Below are positions 22,925 through 34,560 of a DNA stretch of 64,000 bases, one piece after another. The notes under the pieces were generated by a model. It was not told the origin of the DNA. It made no database searches and worked only from the letters and a program-made list of their open reading frames with translations. Source of the DNA: Sipunculus nudus (taxonomy: Eukaryota; Annelida; Sipuncula; Golfingiida; Sipunculidae); assembly GCA_026874595.1 (NCBI GenBank), contig CM049310.1, positions 90,959,556 through 91,023,555 of the forward strand, given 5' to 3'. Position 1 is the stretch's first letter; the number at the start of each line of letters is the position of its first letter. Made by a program: the position numbers and the translations under genes.

Positions 22925-25627
22925 AGAATCGTCGAAGCTTGTCGCGGGTGGACGACAACTTTTCCAACTTCCAACAAACTCTCACATTCTAACAATAAGT
23001 TTGATATAAGTATACTTCCGGAAGAATGCAAAAAGATTAGAAGAAGACCACGTGGCAGGAGAGGTGGAGTAAGAGTCAGGTTAAGGAGAAGATGCAGTAC
23101 TAAACCGTTTGTGCCCACAATAACATTTGGTAACGTCCGTTCACTCAGCTCAAAGATTGACGAACTCCGTGCAAACTGCCGATTTCTTTATCAATATCGA
23201 GAGGCTTGTTGCATTGCATTAACGGAATCATGGCTGAACCAAAATATATCTGACACATTCTTGAACATTCCTTATTTTACCTTATTAAGACAAGACAGAA
23301 CCCAGGACTCTAATAAATCAAGAGGCGGTGGTGTAGCTCTTTATATTAATAACAGATGGTGTCAGAATATAACCGTCAAGTCTAGTATATGTTCACCAGA
23401 CCTTGAAGCCCTATCAGTGAGCCTACGTCCTTCATACCTACCTAGAGAGTTTACCAATATATCTCTCACAGTTGTTTACATTCCCCCCAGTGCTGATAAA
23501 GACATTGCATCAAAGAAGATACAGGATATTGTTGCCCAATTAGAAGAAAAGAAACCACAAGCTCTGCATATTGTACTCGGAGATATGAACCACTGTGATC
23601 TTGATCAAGCACTACCGAACTACACACAGTACGTGAACTGTAACACAAGAGGTCATCAGAAACTGGACTTATTTTATTGTAATATTAAATCTGCTTATAA
23701 ATGTGTTCAAGGTCCTCCACTAAAAAATAGTGACCATAATATGATCTATATGCAACCTACTTACAGACGTAAACTTCAAATGCTGAAACCACGTGAAATT
23801 AATATTAAAGTGAACTCAAAGGAAGCCTATGAGACCCTACAAACATGTTTTGATCTAACAGACTGGCAAATGTTCATTGACACTTCATATGATTTAGATG
23901 AACTTACTGAAACTGTGTCTAGTTATATATCATTTTGTGAAGACATGCTGGTACCAACTAAAACCATTAAGATTTACCCGAATAACAAACCTTGGATTAA
24001 TAGTGATCTAAGGAAACTTATTGTATGTAAGCACGAAGCCTTCACAAGCAATTCAGATAACAGATATGACTTACAAAAAGAAACTGATTCTGCCATTGAG
24101 AAAGCCAAACAACAATATAAAAAGAAAGTAGAAAAATTGTTCCATAGCAAGCAATCAAAAGATGCTTGGAAGGGTCTTCAGGAATTAACTGGTATAACTA
24201 AAAGCAAGAAAGAATGCTCACTGCTTGCTGAAAATGGCTATGCTGACAAATTAAATACATTCTATGCACGTTTTGATGAAAGTGACTTCTCAAAAGAAAA
24301 AGATGACATTCAGAGCAGTCTGAGAGCAATAGAATCATGTGATGATGGCATCCTTACTGATGTAACTGATGTAAACAAAGTGTTAAGTAAGATTAATGTA
24401 AAGAAAGCCTGTGGACCCGACAAAATCAGTGGCAGATTAATTAAAACCTGTAGAAATAGTTTGTCCTTCATCATACATTACATTTTTCAATTGTCTCTCT
24501 CCTTATGTAAACTACCAAAATTATGGAAGACCGCAGAAATAATTCCAGTCGCCAAAAATAACTCTCCTAAAGTGATGAATGATCTTAGGCCTGTTGCACT
24601 AACATCTATTCTCGCAAAATCTTTGGAGCGAATAGTTCTTAATAAATTACTTCCAATTGTTAAACCAATGCTAGATCAACATCAGTTTGCATATTCATCC
24701 AACAGATGCACAAGCGACGCAATTGCCACATTAACTCATTATATTTATCAACACTTAGACAGGGACCCCAGAAATTATGCCAGATCACTTTTCATTGATT
24801 ATTCTTCAGCCTTCAATACAATACAGCCACACATTATGATCAATCAGCTCTGTAGATATAACATTCCTCTTTCCTACTGTCTATGGATTCTAGATTTTCT
24901 CTCGGATAGAAGACAACATGTTAGAACAAGCAAAGAAACTTCTTCAGATATAATCATAAATACTGGTGCTCCACAAGGCTGTGTTCTGTCAGCAGTCCTT
25001 TTTATTCTATATACAAATAATTTGTCTGTGAGCCTTTCAGATTGTAAAATTATCAAATATGCAGACGACACTGTCATTCTAGGCCTGATACACAAGAATG
25101 ATGAATCGCTCTACAGGAAAACCATTCAATATGTGACTGGTTGGTGTGAGGAACACTACCTTCAGTTAAATGTAAAGAAGACTAAAGAAGTAGTATTTGA
25201 TTTTAGGAGATCAAAATCTGTAATTACCCCAGTTGCTATCAAAAATGAAGATGTTGATATTGTAGAAAATTATAAATACTTAGGATGTATTATTGACAGA
25301 AATCTGAATTGGAAAGAACATGTGTTGAATCAATCCAAGAAAGCAAACAAAAGATTATATTACCTTTATTATCTAAGAAAGCTTAATATTGACAAAACCA
25401 TAATTACCATGTTTTATAATTCAGTAATTTCCAGTGTCCTTACTTATTCACTGGAGTGCTGGTTTACAAATATATCTGATAAGTTAAAGAAACAGTTGAA
25501 TAATACCAGGAAGAGAAGTAGTAGAATAACTGGTACTTCTCTTGCCACACACCAGGAAATCTGTGAAACCAAAACAATGGCCTTCATATCTAAGGTCATG
25601 AATGACAAAACACATCCCCTATATTAA
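22925..25627 (+). CDS. LINE ORF2: endonuclease and reverse transcriptase, one premature stop
   Basis: The frame is open from 22925 (after a TAG) to TAA at 25625. There is no obvious ATG; the segment before the endonuclease has the Arg-rich linker RPRGRRGGVRVRLRRR, which I recall from fish L2-type elements. The APE-like endonuclease shows NVRSLSSKIDEL, ALTESWL, GDMNHCD and SDHNM. The reverse transcriptase shows LRPVALTSILAKSLERIV, FIDYSSAFNTI (motif A Asp), GAPQGCVLSAVLF (motif B) and KYADDTVILGL (motif C). After the TAA the same frame continues for 38 more codons (FLPSGKRLDTIF..., family-like) to TAG at 25742, so the TAA is a recent nonsense change. Autonomous activity is therefore doubtful but not excluded. 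Confidence 0.88.
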   Translation, partial: RIVEACRGWTTTFPTSNKLSHSNNKFDISILPEECKKIRRRPRGRRGGVRVRLRRRCSTKPFVPTITFGNVRSLSSKIDELRANCRFLYQYREACCIALTESWLNQNISDTFLNIPYFTLLRQDRTQDSNKSRGGGVALYINNRWCQNITVKSSICSPDLEALSVSLRPSYLPREFTNISLTVVYIPPSADKDIASKKIQDIVAQLEEKKPQALHIVLGDMNHCDLDQALPNYTQYVNCNTRGHQKLDLFYCNIKSAYKCVQGPPLKNSDHNMIYMQPTYRRKLQMLKPREINIKVNSKEAYETLQTCFDLTDWQMFIDTSYDLDELTETVSSYISFCEDMLVPTKTIKIYPNNKPWINSDLRKLIVCKHEAFTSNSDNRYDLQKETDSAIEKAKQQYKKKVEKLFHSKQSKDAWKGLQELTGITKSKKECSLLAENGYADKLNTFYARFDESDFSKEKDDIQSSLRAIESCDDGILTDVTDVNKVLSKINVKKACGPDKISGRLIKTCRNSLSFIIHYIFQLSLSLCKLPKLWKTAEIIPVAKNNSPKVMNDLRPVALTSILAKSLERIVLNKLLPIVKPMLDQHQFAYSSNRCTSDAIATLTHYIYQHLDRDPRNYARSLFIDYSSAFNTIQPHIMINQLCRYNIPLSYCLWILDFLSDRRQHVRTSKETSSDIIINTGAPQGCVLSAVLFILYTNNLSVSLSDCKIIKYADDTVILGLIHKNDESLYRKTIQYVTGWCEEHYLQLNVKKTKEVVFDFRRSKSVITPVAIKNEDVDIVENYKYLGCIIDRNLNWKEHVLNQSKKANKRLYYLYYLRKLNIDKTIITMFYNSVISSVLTYSLECWFTNISDKLKKQLNNTRKRSSRITGTSLATHQEICETKTMAFISKVMNDKTHPLY

Positions 25628-25990
25628 GAGTTCCGTTTTTTACCTTCAGGTAAACGCCTAGATACAATATTCTGCAGAACAACTCGTTTTAAAAAATCTC
25701 TCGTACCACACAGTATTAAACACTTTAACTCACAACCCTCTTAGAAATTTAATGTTTTGAATTATGTATTTTACCTGCAGAATTATCTGTTTTATCATTT
25801 TTACATGCTTAATTTTACATGCATCAATATGTTATGTGTGATTTTTATGTATTTTTGTATTATTTTTATGTATTTATTTATCTATTTACTTATTTATTTT
25901 TTTTTTATGTAATGAATTGCAAGTCAACAACAAATTCCTGGAACTGAAGGCTAATAAATGTTATCTTATCTTATCTTATCTTATCTTATC
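22925..25990 (+). mobile_element. L2/CR1-like non-LTR retrotransposon, nearly intact 3' part
   Basis: An endonuclease-reverse transcriptase frame is followed by a 3' UTR and a tail of six TTATC repeats (25961-25990). A short microsatellite tail instead of poly(A) is typical of the CR1/L2/Rex group. The 5' boundary is not visible; 22925 marks only where the open frame begins. No ORF1 is seen. It sits inside the GTCG-rich repeat. Confidence 0.85.
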
Positions 25991-26200
25991 AAGAATTCTG
26001 GTGTCGTAGGTTGTCGCCAGTGTGGTCGTGGGTTGTCGTAGATGTGGTCGAAGTTTGTCGTGGGTGATTTTCCTTTGTCGCGGCGACTGTGTCGCCGGTT
26101 GTCGGCAGCTTGTCGTCAGACAGTCGCCAACCATTTGTAGCTTGTCGTAGAATATTGTCGTAGCGGAGGTCTTGCCGCCTGTTTTTCGGCGACCATGAGG

Positions 26201-27440
26201 CTATTTAAACACATCTATTGTATGTTAAATTGAAATAGTGCCGGCAAGCAAACTGTGTGAAACGAAAGGTATTCAGCTATGACTAAAGTCATGATTCTAT
26301 GCTACCAATTTACTGGAAAAGTATATGAGTCATGTTTGCATGGCCATTAGCTTGTTGGCTTGTCTTCAATACTTTGGTTGTGTTAACTGGGTCTGTCTAA
26401 TTGTTCAATTCTTCCAGATAATGGCTGAATATTTTTTTTCAGGGAAGATTTTAATGAAAATTTTTTATGGACTCAGCATTTCTACAATGAACTTTATCCC
26501 CTTCAGTAAAAAAGAACATCATTATATATATAAACCGTATGTCATGTTGTCGTCATATTATTTTTATGAACCGGAATCCTTTTGTTTAAAATTGGTCTTA
26601 TCTGGTTCTTGCACTTTTAATGGTCCATGATTAAAAGAAACAAATGAATAAAATAAGTATTCTTATTGTAAATATCCACTTTTAAATTTTCTCCCTAATG
26701 CTGTAATAAGCAATTTGGCGGGGAGACACCGATGTATTTTTGTGTACAAAATCAACCCCATCTGTTTTCAGCATGATTATCTGTAGTCGGGTTGCCAATC
26801 CCGAAAATCAATATAACCTTGCTCTTTAGAAGAAAGAATTTTTATTATTTAATTTTGTTCTCCAAACGATTCTGATTTTAAATCCGCCAGGTGCGAAGCT
26901 GGCACCCTTGGGCAATTTTAATAAACGTTGATTGAAAAAAGTGTAATTATAGTCAAATCTGTGTTATTTTCAGCGTATCTAAACAGGAAAACCTGGTGTA
27001 ATTTCATCCGTATTTTAGCTACTGTTGTGAAAACATCTTGAATACTTACTTTCTTAAAGCAGTTAATGAAGGTACAGAAAACAATGTTACGTGTAGCAGG
27101 CCTGAATTCTCGCCAACAGCATATTTACAGTTTCTTAATATTTCGCATTGCAGTTTATGAAAATAGAAATGATGAATAGAACTAATAAAACCCTTATGAA
27201 AAATATGCTGTTAGGGTTTTGATAAAATGTTGTTTATTAGTATTCTTCACCTTGATACATAAATGTGATCAAAGGCTTTAAGGAGTTCCATTTATAAAAA
27301 GCAACGAAGCAAAATAAACTACATCATAGCTCCTCCCAATATGTTTAAGACATGCATACCACACTGAGCGTTATCTACGGAATATATAAAGCAATCCTAC
27401 GTTACAGTCAATGTATGTATTCGATCCTTGGTTTAACCGC
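26201..27440. other. Nothing recognised
   Basis: AT-rich sequence with one unremarkable open frame (26325-26630, +). No splice sites, repeats or family motifs stood out. Confidence 0.35.
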
Positions 27441-27442
27441 TT

Positions 27443-28080
27443 TCAAGAAATCATTTCGGTTAAGGTTTGAAATCCAGTAAATTTAGCAGCATTAACAAAA
27501 AAAATTATACCTTTGGTCTCCTTCACAGAGGTATTGCTTGTAAAAACCGAGAGATTACGACCCATTTTATTAAAATAAAAGATAGGTATATTTTTCCAGC
27601 TTTCTTTTTTATCGGTTTCCAGCTCTTTAACCCACCTTAGTAAAAAGGCTTGTTGCAGTTCTTTAACATTAATCATCTTTATCCCGCCGTTTTTGTAATC
27701 AGCTGTTAGTACTTTTCGTTTTACTTTCTCTAAGCCTTTTCTGTTACTAGTGCTTTTCCACAGGAACTTAAATATCATCTTATTTATTTCGTGTAATACA
27801 TGGTCAGGAAGCGCTAGAGACTGCATAATATAAATTAGCTTTGAAATAAGAAATGTTTTGGCGACCACGGCTTTACCCATAATTGATATACTTCTCTTTT
27901 CCCATTTATTAATTTCACGTTGAATAATTTCAATCTGTGATTTCCAATTTACATCTATTTCGGAAGCTGCTATGTGGCTATCAAATGTAATGCCTAAAAT
28001 TTTTATTCTTGTGTGAGGGTAAACGTTCCACCTAATGCTGCCATATGTATTTATACTTGTTTTGTTCCTGCCAATCCACA
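27443..28080 (-). pseudogene. L1/Tx1 ORF2 fragment, inverted half
   Basis: Reading leftward it gives IKILGITFDSH, then INKWEKRSISIMGKAVVAKT, LISKLIYIMQSLALP, MIFKFLWKS, KNGGIKMINVKELQQAFLLR and WVKEL. These are the post-catalytic thumb and C-terminal blocks of L1/Tx1 ORF2. The frame is intact from the junction to its stop. The first residues (WIGRNKTS) correspond to the segment just after the catalytic core. Confidence 0.85.
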
Positions 28081-28975
28081 AGGTATAAATCTCATTACAT
28101 CAGCATTTTATAAAACTGTCTTGATGAACTGGTTACAGCTTAATAAGTTTTCAGATACAGACTTATTGACTAATAATGTGATATGGAATAATAAGATGAT
28201 AGTATATAAAAACAATCCTCTTTTCTTTAAAGATTGGATCAAGGCTGGTATTATATTTATCCAGGATATGTTTATCCGGGACGTAATGATAACCTATGAA
28301 CAGGCAGTGCAGTTGATAGGTGATGGCCCAAGTAGAATCCTGGAATATAACGTGATGATGAATGCTATTCAAAGCTCAAAAAAACGCCTACAGATGGCGC
28401 CACTAAAGGTAATCTTTAGGAGCACTCCGATCGCTGATTGAAACTTGAAAAAATTAAGATTGTCGATAACCTCCGATACTGTAGACCAGCCCCCGTCTAA
28501 GCGGTTCTGGGAAGGAAAATACTCCGGAACAGAACTCGCAAAGAGTTATTGGGAAACTGCATATCATTGTTCTGGGGAAATTAGACTCCGGGTACTACAG
28601 TGGAAGATATTGCATAATATTTTTCCGACAAAAGTTATGTTACACAAAATGGGCATAGCTGATTCAGAAAAATGTATGTTCTGTGACGAAGCTGAATATA
28701 TAGAACATTTCTTTTACCGGTGTAAAAAAATAATGCCGTTCTGGGAGTATATAGAAAATTATATTCCTAACGTTATTAACAGACGAATTATCTTAAGCGA
28801 AAGGCGTGTTATCTTAGGTTATAGTACGGAGGATAGAGTACAAGATAATTTATCAGTTCAAGACGCAAATTTCGTAAACAAAACTCTGCTTCTTGGGAAA
28901 AAGTCTATCAGTAGGTCAAGATACGGAAATGGTACTGATGTTAGATATTTATTTGACAGCGAAGTTGTCATATAA
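28081..28975 (+). pseudogene. L1/Tx1 ORF2 C-terminus, direct half, one in-frame stop
   Basis: The frame runs GINLITSAFYKTVLMNW, VIWNNKMIVYKNNPLFFKDW, AGIIFIQDMF to TGA at 28439-28441, then continues in the same frame through RLRVLQWKILHNIFPTK and the Cys/His motif CMFCDEAEYIEHFFYRC typical of L1/Tx1 C-termini, ending at TAA or the stop after 28972. A single nonsense change separates the halves. Confidence 0.85.
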
Positions 28976-29095
28976 TCGAGTAAAGTATTAACGCTTAGAC
29001 TTATGACACATTTGTAAATCTTTGATTGCTATGTTATACATTTAACGAAGATATTATGTTTATATGGCATGTGTGTATTGTGGAAAATAAAACAG

Positions 29096-29115
29096 AAAAA
29101 AAAAAAAAAAAAAAA
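29096..29115 (+). repeat. Poly(A) tail of the inverted LINE
   Basis: Twenty consecutive A residues follow AATAAAACAG at the 3' end of the element. Confidence 0.85.
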
Positions 29116-29736
29116 TATACAAGGCTGTTCATTCTTACAAACTCTTTTTGTAACGAATTATAAAAACAAAGAAACTAATTATGAAATATACAGTTGTAAA
29201 AAAATGAGTCCAAAATAAGATATTTCTAAATTACCATTTAAAACCCCATGGATAAACATCCTTCACCCTGGACGATTGATGTAATCAAAGGCTTTATTAA
29301 TGTCTATTCACTTACCAATATTTACAGATAAAAAGCTTCAGGGAAGACCGCAAAATGCCTCATACATAAGTAATACCATCCTTAAACACTCCCTGTTGCA
29401 ATAAGTGAGGATAGTAGAGAATCTGTATTTATTTTTTATGTGCATTGAAGGAAAACAACCACTAATAAGAGTGGGCCCAGAGAGAGTAAGCACCATCATT
29501 GTTTCATGTAAACAATGAGCCGATTCGTTACATGGAACTCTGTAGCCTGAATTAAATAAACATTAAAGTGTCAAAATTCATTTGAACTACCAGACACATT
29601 AAAACAACACCTATCGCGTTTCCTTAAGAAAACAGGTGATCCATACACAAAGTGAACCATTTCCTAACGTAGGTCTCAAGCGAAGTATTTAGACTTAAGG
29701 AACACTGCTTAATCTGTAGTTACCCTAGCTTGACAC

Positions 29737-30069
29737 GTGATCCCAAGCATCCGAATAGATGGCGACCATTTGTCGGAAAGTGAACCAATAGGACTAGCTG
29801 AGTTTGTTTTAAAATCCAAATTGTTAAAAATATGCTATGAACGCAGCGATCAGCTAGCAGATGAGGTCCGAATTTCTGGGGCACCATCCAGTTTTCATGC
29901 TTCTGATACACTGTATTACCTGGAATGTTATTCACATTTCGTCAGTGCAAAGAATGTCGAGGCAGCAGTCATCTGTGTCTCAGAAAAGTTCGGAATCTCC
30001 AGCAGACATTGTATTTTGTCATCTTTTTTTGGTAATATGATTTTTTATTTCCTGGAAGACATTTTGTGA
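29737..30069 (+). pseudogene. Possible coding fragment of an unnamed metazoan repeat-type protein
   Basis: The stretch KICYERSDQLADEVRIS plus FHASDTLYYLECYSHFVSAK has a C..R.D..A.EV...H..D..Y...C...F spacing. I recall this from uncharacterised multi-copy invertebrate proteins, but I cannot name the family. The flanks of the frame are not convincing. It could be a decayed exon or transposon-derived piece. Confidence 0.3.
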
Positions 30070-30518
30070 TGAGAACATTTGTGTTAATATTTTAAACTGA
30101 AGAGTTTGTTTCCTGGTATATTTTACTAATTTAAAAGCTAACTTGAAAACACATTCCCAACCCAAATCACAAGATAAATTTTCCCATTTGGATACTGCTG
30201 ACGGGGTTTCATATTGTCCTTCATTTATTCCAATCTTATTGGCCTATAACAGAATCAAGTACATGTCATTCTTTGATGCCCTTTACATCGCCCATTGCTG
30301 AAACAACTTGTTTCCAGTTACTTGGTATTGCAGTCAACATTGAATGATATCTCAGATAGTCTCCATTTTTCAAACCATATTTTAACTAAGCTTCCTCAAG
30401 CACAAGAATTTAAAATTGCCAACAATATCTTGAAAAGATATTATATTTTTTTTATAAAAAATCTTTATAGATTATTAATAAAATATATTTTTATTAATCC
30501 ATAATGACTGATTCAAGA

Positions 30519-31793
30519 CTACCTTCTTAACACATGATTCTCTAAACTTTGCATATAACCACTGCAGTTTATAAAATCGAGGTTATTTATGCAATCGTCC
30601 ATACCATATGAAAATACTGACATTTCATGCAAGTTATAGCCTTTAACATATACATCAGCAACTGGTTTGAATATATCCCGACAAATCAAATTTATCCAGT
30701 TTAACTTTACGCTTTCCACCATTACAGATATATTTTTCATTTTTAATTAACTTTTTGCCACAGGTGCGCATATAGTTGCACGTTTAATCTTATCAGGTTT
30801 ATTGTTCCATAGAAAATTAAAAAGTATACTGTTGGCTTCCTGAACTACTCATTCTGGAACATATACAGTGCACTTCCTGCGTACAGTAATTGAGAAACGC
30901 CTAAAATTTTAATCATTGCTATTTTTCTTTTAATGTCAAGTCTCCTGACACAAAATATTTTTCATATATCAAAGTTTCTGTATTCTAGTGCGAAAATTTA
31001 ATCTGTCCATCTCAGCTTTATTTGCTGAGGACCAAATCCCTAAAAATGACTGTTTTGCATGGTTATTGATATTTTCCTCTAACCGAATGAAGTACGACTT
31101 GTTCATATTGATCTTTAATCCAGAAGCGCCTTTCAATTTTTCTAAAACGTAAAGTGTAATATGCAGTGATTTTTCATTCTTATAAATATAGCAGTGTCAT
31201 CAGCTAATTGAACAAGATGGTATTCTGTGTTACCAATCGTAACGGCATTAATATTTGGGTTATTTTAATTTCAATTGATAGCATTTCAAAAGCAGGGACA
31301 CCCCTGTCCTATTCCCCGGTGTTATTTGAAGGATCTTGATGCAATACCGTTATTAATAACATATCATTATTAAAAATCTGTTACCTTTTTTTTAAAACCT
31401 GGTGCCAAAGTTAAAATATTCAAATGTCTCGTGTATAAATTTCCAGCTTAAGGAATCGAAAGCTTTTTCAAAATCAGCTATTAGTATATATCCTAATAAA
31501 TAATGTTCATTACAATAGTCGTATATATCTTCAATAGTTCTAATATTACAGCCAATTTGTCTTCCTTTTAAGTAGCCCATTTGACTACTACTGATAATGC
31601 TTGGAAGAACCTTTTGAAGTCTATTAGCGAATACCTTCGTTAAAATTTTGTAGTCAGCATTAAGCAGGATAATTGGGCGCCAATTCTTAAATAATCTTAA
31701 ATCCTTATCTGTTTTAGTTAGACGTAATATAATACCCCATCTCTGTTCAACTGAGAGTGAACCAGTTTTAAAAGGAAAATAGAATGACTCCAT
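30519..31793 (-). pseudogene. Decayed L1/Tx1 reverse transcriptase
   Basis: The upstream part (31392-31793) is open and shows NWRPIILLNADYKILTKVFA, QMGYLKGRQIGCNIRTIEDI and LIADFEKAFDSLSWKFI (motif A). Further left on the same strand, with frameshifts, come GQGCP-like remnants, QLADDTAIFI (motif C), LKGASGLKINMNKS, then ISVMVESVKLNWINLI. The N-terminus is cut at about 31793 next to another repeat. There are multiple lesions, so it is dead. Confidence 0.8.
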
Positions 31794-31797
31794 TACT

Positions 31798-31975
31798 GGT
31801 GTTTTAAGACCCCCCTTTTTTCAGCCGCTGCAACCTTTTTTTAACGATTTCAGACCAATTTTTTGCGGCCTGGACCACCCTTTTCCGGACCTGGAGAACT
31901 TTTTCAGGGTTTATCATTAGTCCTCCTAGGTTGGACCCCTCCATTTCCTAAATCCTAGATCCGCCCCTGTACTTC
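31798..31975. repeat. Dispersed repeat ending TCCTAGATCCGCCCCTG
   Basis: The words GCCGCTGCAACCTTTTTTT, TTGCGGCCTGGACC and AGATCCGCCCCTGT recur in inverse orientation at about 54560-54640 and partly at 50600-50770. Its end matches the ends of the 47723-47883 inverted-repeat element (GGGGCGGATCCAGG). Confidence 0.5.
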
Positions 31976-33540
31976 TTTATCTTGTCGGCACGGTAATTTA
32001 AGGCAAAGGCAATATTTACAAGGATATCGTCGACCTGCACGGTGGTAGGCCTACATCGTGTTTATGATAAACACCTTTCTACCCGTTTCCACTCACCACC
32101 GTACGAAGAAGCCAGCAGGTACGCTTCGAAAGCTCGTGTGTTAATAAACAAATTGGTCTTTCTAAAAGGCGTCACTTCACTCTTCCTCTTTACCTATTTA
32201 TATTATATATATATGTGTGTGTGTATGTTTCCATTCATATAAAACTTGATATTTAACCTCAGTCACGTGTTTATTTTATGCGCCCAAATTGGCCCATCTC
32301 TAGTTACGTCATTTTTTCTTTGATGACGTCATTATGACGACATTGGTATCTTTCGTTATCAGGGGACGGTTTCTTACTTCGTATTTGTGTCAACAAAATA
32401 ATAATTCAATTGTTTCTCGGAACAGGGAACACATGTATAGATCTACAGCTACATCTTGAGTTTGACTCTGTTACATATTCATCTTGAGCTTCGTTCCATC
32501 ATTTGTGATCTTCACCCTGAGTGATATTGATACTGATAGACATTTGACAGAATTTTAAATTATACGGCTTGATCGTGCGAATGGGCCTACATTCAGAACA
32601 ATAATGAATAAAAACATTAATCCCTCCACAACTGTGGCCTTTTTACTCATCTGCCGCTCTCAAAAGGGAGACCAAGCCTGAATGGACCAGTGTGAGAGCG
32701 GTGACACACACACACACACATACATATATAAATTGTCTTTATGATGCATTTTAAATATATATCAATTAAGTTTTTTAAGGTTCTAGGTTTATATAATATT
32801 TCATAGTAAACTCAGAAATGGAACCAAAGTCTATAATTCTAATTATCAAAATATTTCATTTCCATATATCAGCGGGGGGAGGGGGATGGTTACATTGACC
32901 ATCCCGCCCTCCCTGCTAAAAACTGGGGGGATATATACACCCCCCCCCTATCTCACCCATATTGACGCCCCTTTATTCCATGTATATTTAACATACCTGG
33001 TATGAAAATAGATCCCTTTATGGGCGGTTAAATTAAACACTTTGCATTTTTCTGAGTTTTTAAATCTATATACTTCATTATTTAAACTAAAATCCTGGTG
33101 TATTTTGAATAAGAAAATTTTTGCTTATTATTTATTATTTATTTTAATTGTGTATGAAACACATCGCAGCAGTGCATGTTTATACGTATTTTTGGACATG
33201 GCTCGATCTATATATTTCGGAAATCCAAGAAGAGAAAATCCTACCATTATAGAAGCTCTCATATTAAACGCACCAGATTTTATATAGGACAGAAGGTGAA
33301 ACCATAGTTGAGAAACTGATACACTTTTCAAAATAGTGAAACAATGTGTAAAAAATTAGAACAAATACAGGTGGCTCCACCAGATTTCACCAACTGACCT
33401 AATATAGTAATGATCAAACACACACCAGGCTTCAGGACATAAGATGAAACCTTAGCTGAAAAATATACCATTGTTGTAATTTGGCAATATAAAAAATAGA
33501 GGACAAATATGCTTAAAAAATAGATTAAATACTTTAGGGC
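31976..33540. other. No gene seen; microsatellites only
   Basis: Short TATATA/TGTG (about 32200-32226) and CA (about 32705-32720) runs and AT-rich sequence are present. A CRE-like TGACGTCA lies near 32322. No exon was recognised. Confidence 0.35.
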
Positions 33541-34106
33541 AACCAGTCCTCAAGAAATAATAAAACTAGTCATGATCAATAAGCTGAGCAAGAATCATGA
33601 CTTTCAAGGCATTATTTATTGACATATAGGAGCATTTGTTAATTATTCTGGACAGAACAAACAGGCCCCATAACAACGAGAATAGAGGCCACAGTGACCT
33701 AATATCAGACATCCAAAGAGAGCTTTTAATGACCTCTATAGATAGCAAGTTACAAGTTGCTAGGTCAAATGATTCGAAAACTCTTAGAAGGCTGTATTTA
33801 AGATGAAGCCGTTCTAACTTTAGTGAATTTGATGGGAAAGCAAGTACATTTTAATATACAAGAAAAACAACAGAAATTTGTCATTTAAAATATATTATAC
33901 TTCAAATACATTAATGATATATAATTTCTGATGACAAACTGTCTTGATGCACATTCCACACTACAATGACTGGAACGTTTTAGTGATCATTTTTTTATAA
34001 AAAGTATCATGAAGGTATAAGTTCAAATACGTTAATGATGTAGATACACTGATGAGGAAGTTTGGGTTTAAAATTTAATAATTGAATGTACTGTTCAATA
34101 TTCTCA

Positions 34107-34560
34107 TTAAAAACCAAGAGTGTTTTCAATCTGGCCCTCGCGGACGAGATGGTCGTACTCCTAGACGTACGGAAGATTTATTTCGACCAACTCGTCCATA
34201 GTATAATCGGCATCATCCTGCCGAGGAGTACCCGTGGATGGACCGTCACTGGCGTCTGTAGACGTGACGTCAGTGTAACCGTTTAAATGAACGGTAAGGC
34301 TACTGACGTAACGCCGCGGAACGTTTGGTCGTGTGTTCGGTACTGTGGTGATGTTGTCGGTATCCGGTCTACAACCTAAATCAGATGTGACGCCTTCGGT
34401 CTTGCTTTTTATGGTCACTGCCCGCCCGGTCGCATCACAACTGGTCACGTGTATGGACCTCGTTCCGGTACCTATGTTTAAGTATAAACTGCTGGAGTAC
34501 ACGTTTTCTTCGCTGTCATGTGCCACGGGTATACTCTCAAGGCCTAAGCTGTTGTTGTTC
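34107..34560 (-). pseudogene. Terminal exon copy B of the tandem family
   Basis: The acceptor ATTATTATTAATCACAG precedes a frame with NNNSLGLESIPVAHDSEENV, SSSLYLNIGTGTRSIHVTSC, LGCRPDT, RYVSSLTVHLNGYTDVTSTD and MDELVEINLPYV. A TAG then interrupts 17 codons before the family end YDHLVREG..NTLGF. It is the best-preserved copy, losing only the C-terminal tail. Low-complexity Ser/Thr-rich acidic sequence; no transmembrane segment or known domain seen. Confidence 0.55.

Larger units (their letters stand above)
22570..26200. mobile_element. GTCG-rich repeat with inverted ends, split by a LINE
   Basis: It begins CCTCATGGGGCTTCCC and ends GGCGACCATGAGG, so CCTCATGG/CCATGAGG are inverted ends. The interior on both sides (22590-22880 and 25991-26190) is dominated by TTGTCGYNGG, GTCGCC and GGCGAC words. 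The two halves are separated by the L2-like LINE, which must have inserted later. Confidence 0.55.
27443..29115. mobile_element. 5'-truncated L1/Tx1-like LINE with twin-priming inversion
   Basis: The left segment (27443-28080) encodes reverse transcriptase C-terminal sequence on the - strand. The right segment (28081-29115) encodes the following part of the same protein on the + strand, then AATAAA (29086-29091) and a run of 20 A. An upstream piece inverted and joined to the downstream piece is the product of twin priming known for L1. The junction is between 28080 and 28081. Confidence 0.85.

Noticed and set aside
24874-25095. 73-codon - strand frame
   Set aside because: Antisense to the LINE reverse transcriptase frame.
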